Notes: generated by a model not told the origin, from the letters alone. A DNA stretch of 39,171 nt from an uncultured Tateyamaria sp. (GCF_947503385.1 NZ_CANNDO010000014.1:1-39171); one strand, 5' to 3'; positions 8,041-18,135 are shown, counted from the first letter of the stretch. Program-made: numbers and translations.

Positions 8041-8376
8041 ATGACCGATTCAGACAAACTCGACGCAGTGTTTTCTGCCCTCGCACACCCGGCACGGCGG
8101 GCCATTCTGGCGCAACTGATGGAGGGCAAGGCGACGGTAAACACCCTCGCCGAACCGTTCGACATGTCGCTGCCCGCCGTATCCCGGCACATCAAGGTGC
8201 TGGAGGATGCGGGCCTGATCAGCCGCGAGCGGGACGCGCAGTACCGCCATTGCGTGCTGGAGCCGATGCCACTGAAAGACGTGGCCAGCTGGACCGACCA
8301 ATACCGCCACATCTGGGAGGCGCGTTTCGATGTGATGGGCGCGCTTTTGCAAAACATGAAAGGATCAGACCAATGA
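8041..8376 (+). CDS. ArsR-family winged-helix regulator
   Basis: Cytoplasmic DNA-binding protein of 111 residues with the ArsR/SmtB fold: LDAVFSALAHPARRAILAQL, then recognition helix ATVNTLAEPFDMSLPAVSRHIKVLEDAGLI (about residues 31-60). There is no CxC metal site, so it is not a typical arsenic sensor; ArsR regulators paired with an AHSA1 gene usually lack one. The upstream region (8005-8038) is AT-rich and probably holds the promoter and operator. Its stop overlaps the next gene by 4 nt (ATGA), so the two are co-translated and the pair very likely works together. Confidence 0.9.
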   Translation: MTDSDKLDAVFSALAHPARRAILAQLMEGKATVNTLAEPFDMSLPAVSRHIKVLEDAGLISRERDAQYRHCVLEPMPLKDVASWTDQYRHIWEARFDVMGALLQNMKGSDQ

Positions 8377-8870
8377 CGGAACAACAGGAATGGGTGCGCA
8401 TTGAGCGTGACTTTGACGCGCCAATTGATCTTGTGTGGAAGATGTGGACCGATCCTGAGCTCTTCAAACAGTGGTACGGGCCCAATGGCATGTCCGTGCC
8501 CACCGCCGAGATGGACGTGACCGTCGGCGGAAATCGCAAGGTCTGCATGGCGATGCAATCGCCCGAGCGGTCGATGACCATGTGGTTCGCGGGCGTCTAC
8601 AAGGAGGTGTCCGCACCGCGCCGCCTCGTCTACACCGAAAGCATGTGCGACGAGACCGGCACACTCATCTCGCCGCAATCCATGGGGATGCCCGACAGCT
8701 TTCCCGACATCACCGAGGTGATTGTGGAGTTGAGCGAAACCAACGGCAAAACGCGCATGGTCATGGTGCATGTGGGTGTGGACGAGGGCACCGCAGGGGC
8801 TGGCGGCTGGACCCAGGCCTTTGACAAGTTGGCGGTGCTTGCGGGGTCCATGGCCAGCGGGGCGCGCTAG
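8373..8870 (+). CDS. SRPBCC / AHSA1-domain protein
   Basis: A 165-residue START-like (SRPBCC) protein of the AHSA1 group, a fold that binds hydrophobic ligands. Evidence: the N-terminal IERDFDAPIDLVWKMWTDPELFKQWYGP signature (about residues 9-36), the VGGNRKVCMA strand, the VYKEVSAPRRLVYTE region, and the C-terminal GWTQAFDKLAVLAG helix. The start overlaps the arsR stop. ArsR-AHSA1 pairs are common in proteobacteria but their ligand is mostly unknown. The DHFR-like gene follows after 1 nt. Confidence 0.9.
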   Translation: MTEQQEWVRIERDFDAPIDLVWKMWTDPELFKQWYGPNGMSVPTAEMDVTVGGNRKVCMAMQSPERSMTMWFAGVYKEVSAPRRLVYTESMCDETGTLISPQSMGMPDSFPDITEVIVELSETNGKTRMVMVHVGVDEGTAGAGGWTQAFDKLAVLAGSMASGAR

Positions 8871-8871
8871 G

Positions 8872-9450
8872 ATGCGGAGGCTGGCAGTTCTGGCCTTTGT
8901 CACCCTCGACGGGGTCATGCAATCCCCCAGCGCGGCAGAGGAGGACCCGTCAGGCGGCTTTGACCGGGGCGGCTGGGCTGTGCCCTATTGGGACGGGGTG
9001 ATGCCGCATGTCGAACAGACCGCGATGGCCGCGCCCTATGACATCCTGTTCGGGCGCAAGACCTATGACATCTTTGCCGCGCACTGGCCCAACGCCCCCA
9101 GATCAACGGCGGCGGACAGGTTGAGCGGCGCGCGCAAATACGTGGTGACCGGATCGCCCGAAACGCTGCACTGGGACAACAGCGAGGCGGTCCACGGGGA
9201 CGCAGTTGCCGCCATTCGGGCGTTGAAACAGACCGACGGGCCGCTGTTGCAGGTCCACGGCAGTGCCACGCTGATCCAGACCTTGCAGGCCTATGACCTG
9301 ATTGACGACTTTCGCCTATGGACCTTTCCGGTGGTTGTGGGCGCGGGCAAACGGCTGTTTGGGCCGGACTGTACGCCACGGGCCTATGCGCTGCGCCGCG
9401 CGCAGGCGCTGGTCAACGGGGTGATGCAGCAGGAATTTGTGCGCGCCTGA
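8872..9450 (+). CDS. Dihydrofolate reductase-fold protein (RibD C-terminal type)
   Basis: A 192-residue protein with the RibD_C/DHFR fold, likely NADPH-binding. Motifs: an N-terminal LAFVTLDGVMQSP, GRKTYDIFAAHWP (about residues 63-75), then the ALKQTDGPLLQVHGSA segment and FPVVVGAGKRLFG (about residues 150-162). The true substrate of this subgroup is not folate with any certainty. Third gene of the ArsR-AHSA1-DHFR unit, 1 nt after the AHSA1 stop, with no strong Shine-Dalgarno sequence, so translation is probably coupled. Confidence 0.85.
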   Translation: MRRLAVLAFVTLDGVMQSPSAAEEDPSGGFDRGGWAVPYWDGVMPHVEQTAMAAPYDILFGRKTYDIFAAHWPNAPRSTAADRLSGARKYVVTGSPETLHWDNSEAVHGDAVAAIRALKQTDGPLLQVHGSATLIQTLQAYDLIDDFRLWTFPVVVGAGKRLFGPDCTPRAYALRRAQALVNGVMQQEFVRA

Positions 9451-9535
9451 TCGGGTGGCGTTGCCCCCTTGCCCCGCGGGGCGAAACCGGTGCACCTTGC
9501 GGGGCTGAACAGGCCACCCCGGGACCCCTTTGATC

Positions 9536-10744
9536 ATGCAGACATTTCAGGGCGCGACCGTTTACCTGCCCGGCGCGGTGGCAGAGACGACTGTGACCAT
9601 CGCAGACGGTGTCATCATTGAGATCGGCGGCCCGGCGCAGGGAACGGTGATCGACGCGCGCGGTCTGATCCTTGCGCCTGCGCTCATCGACGTGCATGGC
9701 GATGCGTTTGAGCGGCAGGTGATGCCGCGTCCGGGTGTCTATTTCCCGATGGAGACGGCTGTGCTGGAAACCGACCGGCAATTGGCTGCGAACGGGATCG
9801 CGACGACCTATCACGCCATCACCCTGAGTTTCGAGCCCGGCCTGCGCAGCGTCGCGCGGGGGCGTGAGATGATGCAGGCGATCCGTGATCTGGCCCCGCG
9901 TTTGCTGGTGGAAAACCGCATTCAGCTGCGCTGGGAGACCTTTGCGACCGAAGCGCTGGCGGTGCTGGACTGGGCCATGGAGGCGCCGCTGACCCCGTCG
10001 CTGGCGTTCAATGACCACCTGTCGATGTCGATGCGTCCGCTGGACATGCCGGTGCAGGACCGGCTGTTCGAACATGACCCGGACTATGCGCTGGCCGACC
10101 TTGCAGACCCGCAGGTGGCCGCCAGGCGTCATGCCCGCCACGCAGAACGCGCAGGCCTCGGACTGGATGCCTATATGGCGCTGATCGCAGATGTGTGGGC
10201 GCGCAGGCCGCAGGTGCAGCAGACGATGCAAACCGTCGCCGCCAAGGCGCGCGCCAAGGGTGTGCCGATGCTCAGCCATGACGACACGCAACCCGCCACG
10301 CGCCGCTTCTACCGCGCGCTGGGTGCTGATGTGGCCGAGTTCCCGATGACAATGGCGCCGCTGCGGGACGCGCGCGCGGGCGGCGACACAATTGTGTTCG
10401 GTGCGCCCAACGCGGTGCGCGGGGGCAGTCACATCGGGTCGCTTGCCGCTGGCGATATGGTGGAGGCCGAGCTGTGTGACGCACTGGCCTCTGACTACTA
10501 TTACCCGGCGATGTTGGCGGCGGTGGACCGGCTCGACCGGGACAGGCGGGCGGATCGGCTGGCGCTTTGGTCGCTGGTGTCAAGCGGCCCGGCCCGCGCC
10601 ATGGGTCTGGAGGATCGCGGCGACATCGCGGTGGGCAAGCGCGCCGATCTGGTGCTGGTGGACTGGCCGACAGGCCAGACGCCTGCCATCCGGGGCACGT
10701 GGGTGGCAGGCCGCGCGGCCTACCGCGCGCACCCGTGCGGCTGA
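9536..10744 (+). CDS. phnM: PhnM-like alpha-D-ribose 1-methylphosphonate 5-triphosphate diphosphatase
   Basis: Amidohydrolase-superfamily protein of 402 residues. PhnM removes pyrophosphate from the triphosphorylated ribose phosphonate in the C-P lyase pathway. Evidence: the N-terminal amidohydrolase strand set, DVHGDAFERQVMPRPGVYFP (metal ligands about H54 and D56), the LSHDDTQPATRRF motif (about residues 246-258) and the C-terminal GDIAVGKRADLVLVD typical of amidohydrolases. The usual PhnM motif is closer to LHTDxLE, so this is a divergent subgroup. I use the ATG at 9536; a TTG at 9530 is possible. No phnGHIJKL genes are in the window, so the core lyase would have to be elsewhere. Confidence 0.75.
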   Translation: MQTFQGATVYLPGAVAETTVTIADGVIIEIGGPAQGTVIDARGLILAPALIDVHGDAFERQVMPRPGVYFPMETAVLETDRQLAANGIATTYHAITLSFEPGLRSVARGREMMQAIRDLAPRLLVENRIQLRWETFATEALAVLDWAMEAPLTPSLAFNDHLSMSMRPLDMPVQDRLFEHDPDYALADLADPQVAARRHARHAERAGLGLDAYMALIADVWARRPQVQQTMQTVAAKARAKGVPMLSHDDTQPATRRFYRALGADVAEFPMTMAPLRDARAGGDTIVFGAPNAVRGGSHIGSLAAGDMVEAELCDALASDYYYPAMLAAVDRLDRDRRADRLALWSLVSSGPARAMGLEDRGDIAVGKRADLVLVDWPTGQTPAIRGTWVAGRAAYRAHPCG

Positions 10745-10750
10745 CCGGGT

Positions 10751-12391
10751 TCAGGGGCGGCCAACGGGTTGCAGATCGGCAAAGGCAAAGCCGGTCACCT
10801 CCGCGAATTCGGCCTCGTCCCAAAAGCCAATCAGAATACCCGTCTCCGCCGCCTTGCTTTGTCCCGCCAACACCTGCGGCGTGGCTGTGATACGGGTGTG
10901 GTGCCGGGTCGCCCAGCGGAGAAGGGCGGCTTCCATCCGTTTGCGTATGTCGTCGTGCTCCGGTGCCGCGCCAAGGTCCATCAGCTCTTGCGGGTCTTCC
11001 TGCAGATCAAACAACAGCGGGCGGAACCCTTCGCAGCGGATGTATTTCCAACGCCCGTCAAAGATCATCACCGTGCGCGCATCCTCTTGCGGCACATCCA
11101 GCGCGCGCGCCATTTCGGACCAGTGGTAATCATGCTCGCTGATCGCGTATTTCCGCGAAAACCCCTTCGTGCCGTGCAGGATCGGCGTCAGGTCGCGCCC
11201 TTCGATCACATGCGGTTTCGGCGCGCACCCCAAAGCGTTCATAAAGGTCGGCGCAAGGTCGATCATCTCGACCAGCGCATCCGACACGCTGCCGCGTGTT
11301 GCGTTCGCTGCGGCACGTGGGTCTGCGATGATCACCGGCACCTTCACCGCCATCTCGTGATAAAAATCCTTGTCGCCCATCCAGTGGTCGCCCATGTAGT
11401 CCCCATGATCCGAGGTAAAGGCGATGACCGTGTTGTCGCTGAGGCCTTGCATGTCCATCCACGCAAAAAGCCGCCCCAGATTGTCGTCCAACTGCTTGAT
11501 CAGGCCCATATAGGCCGGGATCACATGGGTGCGCACGTGATCGCGGGCAAAGCTGCGGCAGACCCGCGCGTCGAGATAGGCGCGCATCAGCGGGTGGTCG
11601 GTGTCCCGCTCTGACGCGGATCGCACAGGGTCCACGATATGGGTTTCGTTATACATGTCGTGATAGGGCGCGGGCACGATATAGGGCCAGTGCGGCTTGA
11701 TATAGCTGAGGTGGCACATCCACGGACGGCCATCGGCCTGCGCCTCTTGCATGAACGCCATGGCGCGGTTGGTCATATAGGCGGTTTCGGAATGTTCCTC
11801 GGGCACATTGGCGGCAAGGCGCGAATTTTTCAGCAGCCAAGCGGACAGCAATTCGCCGTTTTCATCCAGACCCGAATTGGCAAAATCCTCCCACGGGTTG
11901 TCCGAGGCATAGCCCTGTTCAACAAGGTAGTCGTCATAGGCGGACCAGCGTTGGCGCACACTGTCGGGGTGCAGGCCGTCGTCGCGTTCGAACGGCTCGA
12001 ACCCGCATTCGGACCGGCGCACGCCGATCTCGCTGGCCGGATCAATGCCCAGCCACGCCATCCCTTCGGCATCGGCCACCATATGCGTCTTGCCCACCAG
12101 CACGGCGCGCGCGCCTGCATCCCGCAGGTGGTCGCCCAGCGTCGGCTCGCCCACGCGCAGCGGCATCCCGTTCCATGTGGAGCCATGGCTGCGCACATAC
12201 CGTCCCGTATAGGCCGACATGCGGGATGGGCCACAGACCGGCGATTGCACATAGGCATTGGTAAACCGCACGCCGCGCGCCGCCAGCGCATCAATATGCG
12301 GCGTGTGCAGGTGCGGGTGGCCATAACAGCTCAGGTAATCGAACCGCAATTGGTCAGCCATGATCCAAAGCACATTGGGGCGGTCGGTCAT
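10751..12391 (-). CDS. Sulfatase / phosphonate monoester hydrolase-like enzyme
   Basis: Alkaline-phosphatase-superfamily hydrolase, 546 residues. It has the N-terminal metal site NVLWIMADQLRFD (D13), the formylglycine motif CGPSR at residues 53-57 followed by TGRY, and the C-terminal metal site FTSDHGDYMGDHWM. The cysteine would be converted to formylglycine by a maturase not seen here. It could be an aryl/alkyl sulfatase or a phosphonate/phosphodiester monoester hydrolase; the convergent phnM neighbour favours a phosphorus substrate, but this is inference. No signal peptide, so likely cytoplasmic. The ATG at 12391 has GGAG 9 nt upstream. Confidence 0.8.
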   Translation of the reverse strand: MTDRPNVLWIMADQLRFDYLSCYGHPHLHTPHIDALAARGVRFTNAYVQSPVCGPSRMSAYTGRYVRSHGSTWNGMPLRVGEPTLGDHLRDAGARAVLVGKTHMVADAEGMAWLGIDPASEIGVRRSECGFEPFERDDGLHPDSVRQRWSAYDDYLVEQGYASDNPWEDFANSGLDENGELLSAWLLKNSRLAANVPEEHSETAYMTNRAMAFMQEAQADGRPWMCHLSYIKPHWPYIVPAPYHDMYNETHIVDPVRSASERDTDHPLMRAYLDARVCRSFARDHVRTHVIPAYMGLIKQLDDNLGRLFAWMDMQGLSDNTVIAFTSDHGDYMGDHWMGDKDFYHEMAVKVPVIIADPRAAANATRGSVSDALVEMIDLAPTFMNALGCAPKPHVIEGRDLTPILHGTKGFSRKYAISEHDYHWSEMARALDVPQEDARTVMIFDGRWKYIRCEGFRPLLFDLQEDPQELMDLGAAPEHDDIRKRMEAALLRWATRHHTRITATPQVLAGQSKAAETGILIGFWDEAEFAEVTGFAFADLQPVGRP

Positions 12392-12578
12392 CTGAGGTCT
12401 CCGTGATCGGCCTTGGGGCGCGGGGTTCATAAAGACGCAGGAAATATGGGGTGACAAGTGGCGGCGATTTTGCCAGCCTTCAAGCATAGGTTGAAGACGC
12501 TGCGCCCTGTCCGGTGCCGCGATGGGGCGGTGGTGAAACCCCCCTGATTTTTAGACATTTTTTGAACTGGAGCGAAAG

Positions 12579-13244
12579 ATGAAACGCATTTTTGCAAGCC
12601 TGCTGGCCGGATTGGTGGCCTGCGCAACCCTCGCCTGCGCCGAAACGGCGGGGATCGACGTTTCCAAATGGCAGGGCGGCGACATCGATTATGCGACCGT
12701 CAAAGACAACGGGATGGCCTATGTTTTTGTCAAAGCGACCGAAGGCAACACCGAGGTGGACCCGGATTTTGCCCGAAACTTTGCCAATGCCAAGGCGGCG
12801 GGGCTGTTGGTGGGCGCATACCATTTCTTTATCACCGGCGACGCGCCGCAAACGCAATTCGACAACTATTCCAAAGCCGTGACATTGCGCGCCGGAGATT
12901 TGCCGCCGGTCGTGGATATCGAAACGCTGGATGGCGGCACCGCAGCAGAGGTGCCGGGCGCGTTGCAGCAATTCCTTGACCTGCTGGAACAGCATTACGG
13001 CACGCCGCCGATCATCTATTCGGGCGAAAGTTTTGCCAATTCGGACCTGAACGGATTTGGCAATTACCCGTTATGGGTGGCCGAATACACGTCTGCCAGC
13101 AGTCCGAAATTGCCACGGGGATGGGACACCTGGACATTCTGGCAGTATTCGCAATCGGGCAAGGTCGCTGGTATCGACGGCGCCGTTGACCTCAACCGGT
13201 TTAATGGCGACGCAGCGCAGCTGAACACATATTTGATCAAATGA
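12579..13244 (+). CDS. Secreted GH25-family lysozyme (muramidase)
   Basis: Glycoside hydrolase family 25, which cleaves the muramic acid-glucosamine bond of peptidoglycan. Residues 1 to about 21 are a signal sequence; LVAC ending at C15 could also be a lipobox. The mature part shows GIDVSKWQGG (D27), the VVDIET motif (D113, E115), LWVAEY, FWQYS and the closing VDLNRFNG, giving the full GH25 barrel in 221 residues. The start has GGAGCGAAAG before it. It stands alone. Possible roles are cell-wall remodelling or release of prey wall material. Confidence 0.92.
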   Translation: MKRIFASLLAGLVACATLACAETAGIDVSKWQGGDIDYATVKDNGMAYVFVKATEGNTEVDPDFARNFANAKAAGLLVGAYHFFITGDAPQTQFDNYSKAVTLRAGDLPPVVDIETLDGGTAAEVPGALQQFLDLLEQHYGTPPIIYSGESFANSDLNGFGNYPLWVAEYTSASSPKLPRGWDTWTFWQYSQSGKVAGIDGAVDLNRFNGDAAQLNTYLIK

Positions 13245-13349
13245 GGTTTGGAAAAGAGCGACCGACCTGTGCCAAGTGTACCGTGACCTGAGTTGATTTA
13301 TTCAGAAATCTGAGTAGGCTTATATTTATTTACGTGAAGGGGTGGGAAA

Positions 13350-14087
13350 TTGAAACCTCATTTGATGTTTTGTATTTGTGCTTTCCTTTTGGGATGCGCG
13401 GAAAAAAACCTGAGAGAATTTGAAAGTACTGCACTAAAAACGTCCAGTATTCATTGGAATAGCAATTTGGCGGACATGTCGCGACACAGCCAAGAGCTGT
13501 CCGAGGCTTATCGCGGGGCTGCCGAGAAAACCGCCAGAGATCAGGATATCGCAGCAGCGATCACGATCGTTGCGGCGGTGGGCACTGTTTCCGGATTGGT
13601 AAGCGATGCCAGCACGGCTGCGGTGTCAAACCGGGCCTTGGTCGGGGCGACCGCCACAACCGTTGCAACGCGCACCACACCCAAAACCGCAATCCAAGGT
13701 CTATATACCGCATCCAAGAGGATGAATTGCGTGGCAACGACGGCGCAAATCGGACGCTACTTATTGACCGGGCCTGCCGTCAGTACCAAGACACGCGACA
13801 GCGCGCGCGCCGCGACCTTTGGTGCCATTGCAGAAATTCAAATTATTGCGCGGGAAGCATTAATTCGGAGTGTTGAGAGCTTTCAAACGGTCCGCGACAA
13901 CCTCATCAACGCTATTCCCACGGCTGAGCAAAAGGATGCGATTGATGCGTTGCGAAACAAGGACGGTTCCGATTCAGCCGAGACACTGGATGTGGCTATT
14001 CTGAATCAATATTTGGGTCTTTTGGACAATTGCCTTGCAGATGCAGCAGAGGTTACTGCAGCCAGCAAGATTGACAAGAAAGACTAG
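13350..14087 (+). CDS. Putative lipoprotein of unknown function
   Basis: A 245-residue protein with an N-terminal hydrophobic stretch ending in FLLGC (C16), a lipobox, so probably a lipid-anchored envelope protein. After it comes a helical, Ala/Thr-rich region (about residues 66-115) and a longer helical C-terminus; no known domain is recognised. The start is TTG at 13350 behind a GGGTGGG purine tract; the ATG at 13365 is an alternative but would shorten the signal. The gene and the 105 nt before it are visibly AT-richer than the neighbours, which suggests later acquisition. Its stop lies 12 nt from the convergent carB stop. Confidence 0.6.
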   Translation: MKPHLMFCICAFLLGCAEKNLREFESTALKTSSIHWNSNLADMSRHSQELSEAYRGAAEKTARDQDIAAAITIVAAVGTVSGLVSDASTAAVSNRALVGATATTVATRTTPKTAIQGLYTASKRMNCVATTAQIGRYLLTGPAVSTKTRDSARAATFGAIAEIQIIAREALIRSVESFQTVRDNLINAIPTAEQKDAIDALRNKDGSDSAETLDVAILNQYLGLLDNCLADAAEVTAASKIDKKD

Positions 14088-14099
14088 GCGAAGCGGCGT

Positions 14100-17000
14100 T
14101 TAACCCTGTAGTGCCTTGACGCCCACATCCCCTGCCGCCTGTTCGCGGATTGCCATGGCGGCGGCCTGCGCGCCTGCGGCGGTCGTGAAATAGGGAATCT
14201 TGTCATACAGCGCGATGGAGCGGATGGATTTGCTGTCCTCGACCGCCTGCGCGCCTTCGGTGGTGTTGAACACCAGCTGGATGCCGTTGTCCTTCATCAT
14301 GTCGGTGATGTCGGGGCGGCCTTCGTAGACCTTGTTGACCACGCCGCAGTCCAGCCCGTGCTCTTTGAGCCAGGCGGCGGTGCCGCGTGTTGCCACGAAG
14401 GTAAAGCCAAGCCCGGTCAGCGTTTGCGCGGCTTCCAGCATGGCGGGGGTCTTGTCCATATCCTTGATTGACACGAACACGCAGCCCGCATCGGGTAGCA
14501 CCATCCCCGCCCCCATCTGCGCCTTGAGGAAGGCGCGGGCAAAGGTCCGGTCCCAGCCCATCACCTCACCCGTGGACCGCATTTCCGGGCCTAGGATCGT
14601 GTCCACACCGGGGAAGCGGGCAAAGGGCATCACCGCCTCTTTGACGCTGAACCACGGCATGTTCGGGTTGGCCAATGTCATCGGATCGCCCAAGGGCAGC
14701 ACCGCGTCATAGCTTGCATCCGCGTCATAGGGCGCGCGCATCGGGAAGGCGGACAGCTTTTCGCCGGCCATGACACGCGCCGCGATGGAGGCGATGGCAG
14801 AGTCGGTGGACTTGGCGACAAACGGAACCGTACGGGAGGCCCGCGGGTTCACCTCGATCAGGTAGACGTCGCCGTCCTTGACCGCGAATTGCACGTTCAT
14901 CAGCCCGACCACGTTCAATGCGCGGGCCAGCGCGTGGGTCTGGCGTTCGACCTCGGCGATGATGTCTGCGGGCAGGGAATAGGGGGGCAGCGAACAGGCG
15001 CTGTCGCCCGAATGCACGCCCGCCTCTTCGATATGCTGCATGATGCCCGCCACATGCACCGCCTCGCCGTCACAAAGTGCATCCACGTCCAGTTCCACGG
15101 CACCCGACAGGTAGCTGTCCAGCAGCACGGGGCTGTCGCCCGACACCACCACCGCTTCGGAGATGTAGCGTTCGAGGTTGGCCTGATCGCGTACGATCTC
15201 CATGGCGCGCCCACCCAGCACGTAAGACGGGCGGATCACCAGTGGGAAGCCGATATCTGACGCAATTTCAAGCGCTTGGGCATCGGTGGAGGCAATCCCG
15301 TTGCGCGGCTGCTTCAACCCCAGCTCATTGACCAGCGCCTGAAACCGCTCGCGGTCTTCGGCCAGATCAATCGCGTCGGGGGTGGTGCCGAGAATGGGGA
15401 TGCCCGCCGCCTCAAGCGCATTGGCCAGCTTCAGCGGTGTCTGCCCGCCAAATTGCACGATCACGCCGTGCAGCGTGCCATTGTCCATCTCGACCCGCAG
15501 GATTTCCATCACATGTTCGAATGTCAGCGGCTCGAAATAGAGACGGTCGGAGGTGTCGTAGTCGGTGCTGACCGTCTCGGGGTTGCAGTTGACCATGATC
15601 GTCTCATAGCCCGCGTCGGTCAGCGCAAAGCAGGCGTGACAGCAGCAATAGTCAAACTCGATCCCCTGACCGATGCGGTTGGGGCCACCGCCAAGGATCA
15701 CGACCTTTTTGCGGTCGGAGGGCCGCGCCTCGCACTCCACATCGCCAAAGACCGGCGTTTCATAGGTCGAATACATGTAGGGCGTCTGCGCCTCGAACTC
15801 GGCGGCGCAGGTGTCGATGCGTTTGAACACCGCCGTGACGCCAGCGGCGTGGCGGGCGGCGCGCACATCCGCTTCGGTCTGAAGGGTCAGCGCGGCCAGG
15901 CGGGCGTCGGAAAAGCCCATCATCTTGAGCGCGCGCAACCCGTCTGCATCCGTGGGCAGGCCAGCGGATTCCACGTCCTGTTCGGCCTCGATCACCTCGC
16001 GGATACGGGCAAGGAACCACGGGTCGAATTTCGTGATGGCAAAGATGTCGTCATCTGACAGCCCTTCGCGCATGGCCTGCGCGATGACCCGCAGGCGGTC
16101 CGGCGTCTGTTGCGCCAGCGCGCGGGTGATCGCCGCCCGGCCCGTGGCGGGATCGTCCGCGCCGGGAATGGCAATCTCGTCAAAGCCGGTGAGGCCGGTT
16201 TCCATCGATGCCAGCGCCTTTTGCACGGATTCGTGGAAGGTGCGGCCAATGGCCATGACCTCGCCCACGGATTTCATCGCTGTGGTCAGGTGCGGCTCTG
16301 ATCCGGGAAACTTCTCGAACGCAAAGCGCGGGATCTTGGTCACGACATAGTCGATGGTCGGCTCGAAGGACGCGGGCGTCACCTTGGTGATGTCATTGTC
16401 CAGCTCATCCAGCGTGTAGCCCACCGCCAGCTTGGCCGCGATCTTGGCAATCGGGAAACCCGTGGCCTTGGACGCCAGCGCCGAGGACCGCGAGACGCGC
16501 GGGTTCATCTCGATCACGACCATGCGCCCGTCATCGGGGTTGATCGCCCATTGCACGTTCGATCCGCCGGTTTCCACGCCGATCTCGCGCAGCACAGCGA
16601 TGCTGTGATTGCGCATGATCTGGTATTCCTTGTCCGTGAGCGTCAGGGCAGGGGCCACTGTGATCGAGTCGCCGGTGTGCACGCCCATCGGGTCCACGTT
16701 TTCGATGGAGCAGACGATGATGGCATTGTCGGCGGTGTCGCGCACCACCTCCATCTCGTATTCTTTCCAGCCCAGCAGGCTTTCGTCGACGAGGATCTGG
16801 CCCACCGGGCTGGCGTCCATGCCGGACCGGCAAATCGCCATGTAGTCGTCGCGGTTATAGGCCACGCCGCCGCCCGTCCCACCCAGCGTAAAGGCAGGGC
16901 GGATAATCGCGGGCAGGCCCACCTGTTCCAGCGTATCAAGCGCCAGCGCCACGCCAGCCTCAAGGTCCTTGGCGCCGTTGGCACCTTTGGGCGCGGTGAT

Positions 17001-17444
17001 GATCTCGGCCTTGGGGTTTTCGATGCCAAGCCGGTCCATCGCCTCGCGGAAGAGCTTGCGGTCTTCGGCCATTTCGATGGCCTCCCGCTTGGCGCCGATC
17101 ATCTCGACCCCGTACTTGTCCAGCACGCCCATCTCTTCGAGGGCGAGCGAGGTGTTCAGACCGGTCTGCCCGCCCATGGTGGGCAACAGCGCGTCGGGGC
17201 GTTCTTTCTCGATGATCTTGGCGACAATCTCGGGGGTGATCGGCTCGATATAGGTGGCGTCGGCCAGACCGGGGTCGGTCATGATCGTGGCCGGGTTCGA
17301 GTTCACCAGAATGACCCGGTAGCCTTCTTCGCGCAGTGCCTTGCAGGCCTGTGCGCCGGAATAGTCAAACTCGCAGGCCTGCCCGATGACAATAGGGCCC
17401 GCACCGATGATCATGATCGACTGGATGTCGGTACGCTTTGGCAT
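14100..17444 (-). CDS. carB: Carbamoyl-phosphate synthase large subunit
   Basis: The synthase makes carbamoyl phosphate for arginine and pyrimidine synthesis; CarB binds bicarbonate, two ATP and ammonia from CarA. The 1114-residue protein has the two homologous ATP-grasp halves: the first begins [22 protein letters not shown] and the second (near residue 575) [21 protein letters not shown]. Both contain the [13 protein letters not shown] or [13 protein letters not shown]-binding loops and EVNPRxSR-type metal sites. The last 140 or so residues are the MGS-like allosteric domain. The length is normal for alphaproteobacteria. The ATG at 17444 is chosen over the upstream extension because a G-rich ribosome-binding tract precedes it. 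carA is not adjacent. Confidence 0.98.
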   Translation of the reverse strand: MPKRTDIQSIMIIGAGPIVIGQACEFDYSGAQACKALREEGYRVILVNSNPATIMTDPGLADATYIEPITPEIVAKIIEKERPDALLPTMGGQTGLNTSLALEEMGVLDKYGVEMIGAKREAIEMAEDRKLFREAMDRLGIENPKAEIITAPKGANGAKDLEAGVALALDTLEQVGLPAIIRPAFTLGGTGGGVAYNRDDYMAICRSGMDASPVGQILVDESLLGWKEYEMEVVRDTADNAIIVCSIENVDPMGVHTGDSITVAPALTLTDKEYQIMRNHSIAVLREIGVETGGSNVQWAINPDDGRMVVIEMNPRVSRSSALASKATGFPIAKIAAKLAVGYTLDELDNDITKVTPASFEPTIDYVVTKIPRFAFEKFPGSEPHLTTAMKSVGEVMAIGRTFHESVQKALASMETGLTGFDEIAIPGADDPATGRAAITRALAQQTPDRLRVIAQAMREGLSDDDIFAITKFDPWFLARIREVIEAEQDVESAGLPTDADGLRALKMMGFSDARLAALTLQTEADVRAARHAAGVTAVFKRIDTCAAEFEAQTPYMYSTYETPVFGDVECEARPSDRKKVVILGGGPNRIGQGIEFDYCCCHACFALTDAGYETIMVNCNPETVSTDYDTSDRLYFEPLTFEHVMEILRVEMDNGTLHGVIVQFGGQTPLKLANALEAAGIPILGTTPDAIDLAEDRERFQALVNELGLKQPRNGIASTDAQALEIASDIGFPLVIRPSYVLGGRAMEIVRDQANLERYISEAVVVSGDSPVLLDSYLSGAVELDVDALCDGEAVHVAGIMQHIEEAGVHSGDSACSLPPYSLPADIIAEVERQTHALARALNVVGLMNVQFAVKDGDVYLIEVNPRASRTVPFVAKSTDSAIASIAARVMAGEKLSAFPMRAPYDADASYDAVLPLGDPMTLANPNMPWFSVKEAVMPFARFPGVDTILGPEMRSTGEVMGWDRTFARAFLKAQMGAGMVLPDAGCVFVSIKDMDKTPAMLEAAQTLTGLGFTFVATRGTAAWLKEHGLDCGVVNKVYEGRPDITDMMKDNGIQLVFNTTEGAQAVEDSKSIRSIALYDKIPYFTTAAGAQAAAMAIREQAAGDVGVKALQG

Positions 17445-17503
17445 CAGGGCCCCCCGGTATGTGAGTTTGGCCCGCGTTGGCAGGCGCAAGCAAATTGTCG
17501 TGG

Positions 17504-17531
17504 GTTATAGGGATGGGAACGGCGGGTGCAA
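17504..17531 (-). promoter_or_regulatory. Candidate carB promoter
   Basis: On the minus strand TTGCAC (17531-17526), 16 nt, TATAAC (17509-17504), about 60 nt before the carB ATG. Both hexamers are close to sigma-70 consensus. No pyrimidine- or arginine-responsive leader was recognised. Confidence 0.5.
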
Positions 17532-17641
17532 GGGGCGATTGCAGCCTGTCGCGGCACCTTTGTGCGGCGCATCTGGGTGATGGCGGCCCCATCGGCGCAG
17601 AGAAAGCACGCATAAGGGGGCGTGAGACGTCAAATGGCAGA

Positions 17642-17666
17642 AACCGGCCTGCGCGGCAGGCCGGTT
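17642..17666 (-). terminator. Hairpin after the proline-rich gene
   Basis: AACCGGCCTGC (17642-17652) pairs perfectly with GCAGGCCGGTT (17656-17666). On the minus strand a short T run (TTTC) follows, so it is a plausible but weak terminator 44 nt after the stop of the gene at 17711. Confidence 0.55.
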
Positions 17667-17710
17667 CATGTCAGGCGAATCGCAGCGATCCGCGTCCGGT
17701 CAGGTGTGCA

Positions 17711-18088
17711 TCAGCCGCCGATCAGGCGGCCCAGCAGAGATTTCTTGGCCGGGGCCGGTTTGATTTCGACCTGCATCTCTGGCGCGGCGGGCGTCAGCTT
17801 GGGCAGGGCCTGCGGCGGCGCGGTGATGTCGGCATCAATTCTGGGCGCGGCGCTGGCCTTGAGCGTGGGTCTGGTTGCCGGTTTGGCCTTTGCTGGCACA
17901 ACGGGCACAGGGCCTTGCATATGCGGCGGTTGCTGCACATGAGACTTGGGCAGCGGCGTGCGCATCGTCTCGGCGTCGGCGGAACGTGCGGCGTCCTCGG
18001 CCAGCAACTCTTTGATCGTCTTCATGGTGAAGGCGGTCGGTTCGCGCCCGGAGGCACCTTTGATCGGTTCGCGTTTTACGTATTCCAT
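17711..18088 (-). CDS. Proline-rich protein of unknown function
   Basis: A 125-residue protein with no recognised domain. Residues 1-45 are charged and mixed; about 46-110 are rich in Pro, Ala and Lys and look disordered; the C-terminus ends in KKSLLGRLIGG, a short amphipathic segment. No signal peptide or membrane span. The start is well supported by TGGAGG 5 nt before the ATG. A CtrA-like site lies 48-62 nt upstream. It is downstream of the convergent-free CFA synthase gene (same strand, 142 nt away), with its own likely promoter. Confidence 0.65.
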   Translation of the reverse strand: MEYVKREPIKGASGREPTAFTMKTIKELLAEDAARSADAETMRTPLPKSHVQQPPHMQGPVPVVPAKAKPATRPTLKASAAPRIDADITAPPQALPKLTPAAPEMQVEIKPAPAKKSLLGRLIGG

Positions 18089-18135
18089 CTCGCCTCCAGA
18101 AGGCTGTACTCGTCCTTTGAAAATTTAGGCAGGGC

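Noticed and set aside
14332..17510. Several plus-strand frames of 120-320 codons across carB
   Set aside because: All are opposite CarB, whose two ATP-grasp halves are intact over the full length.
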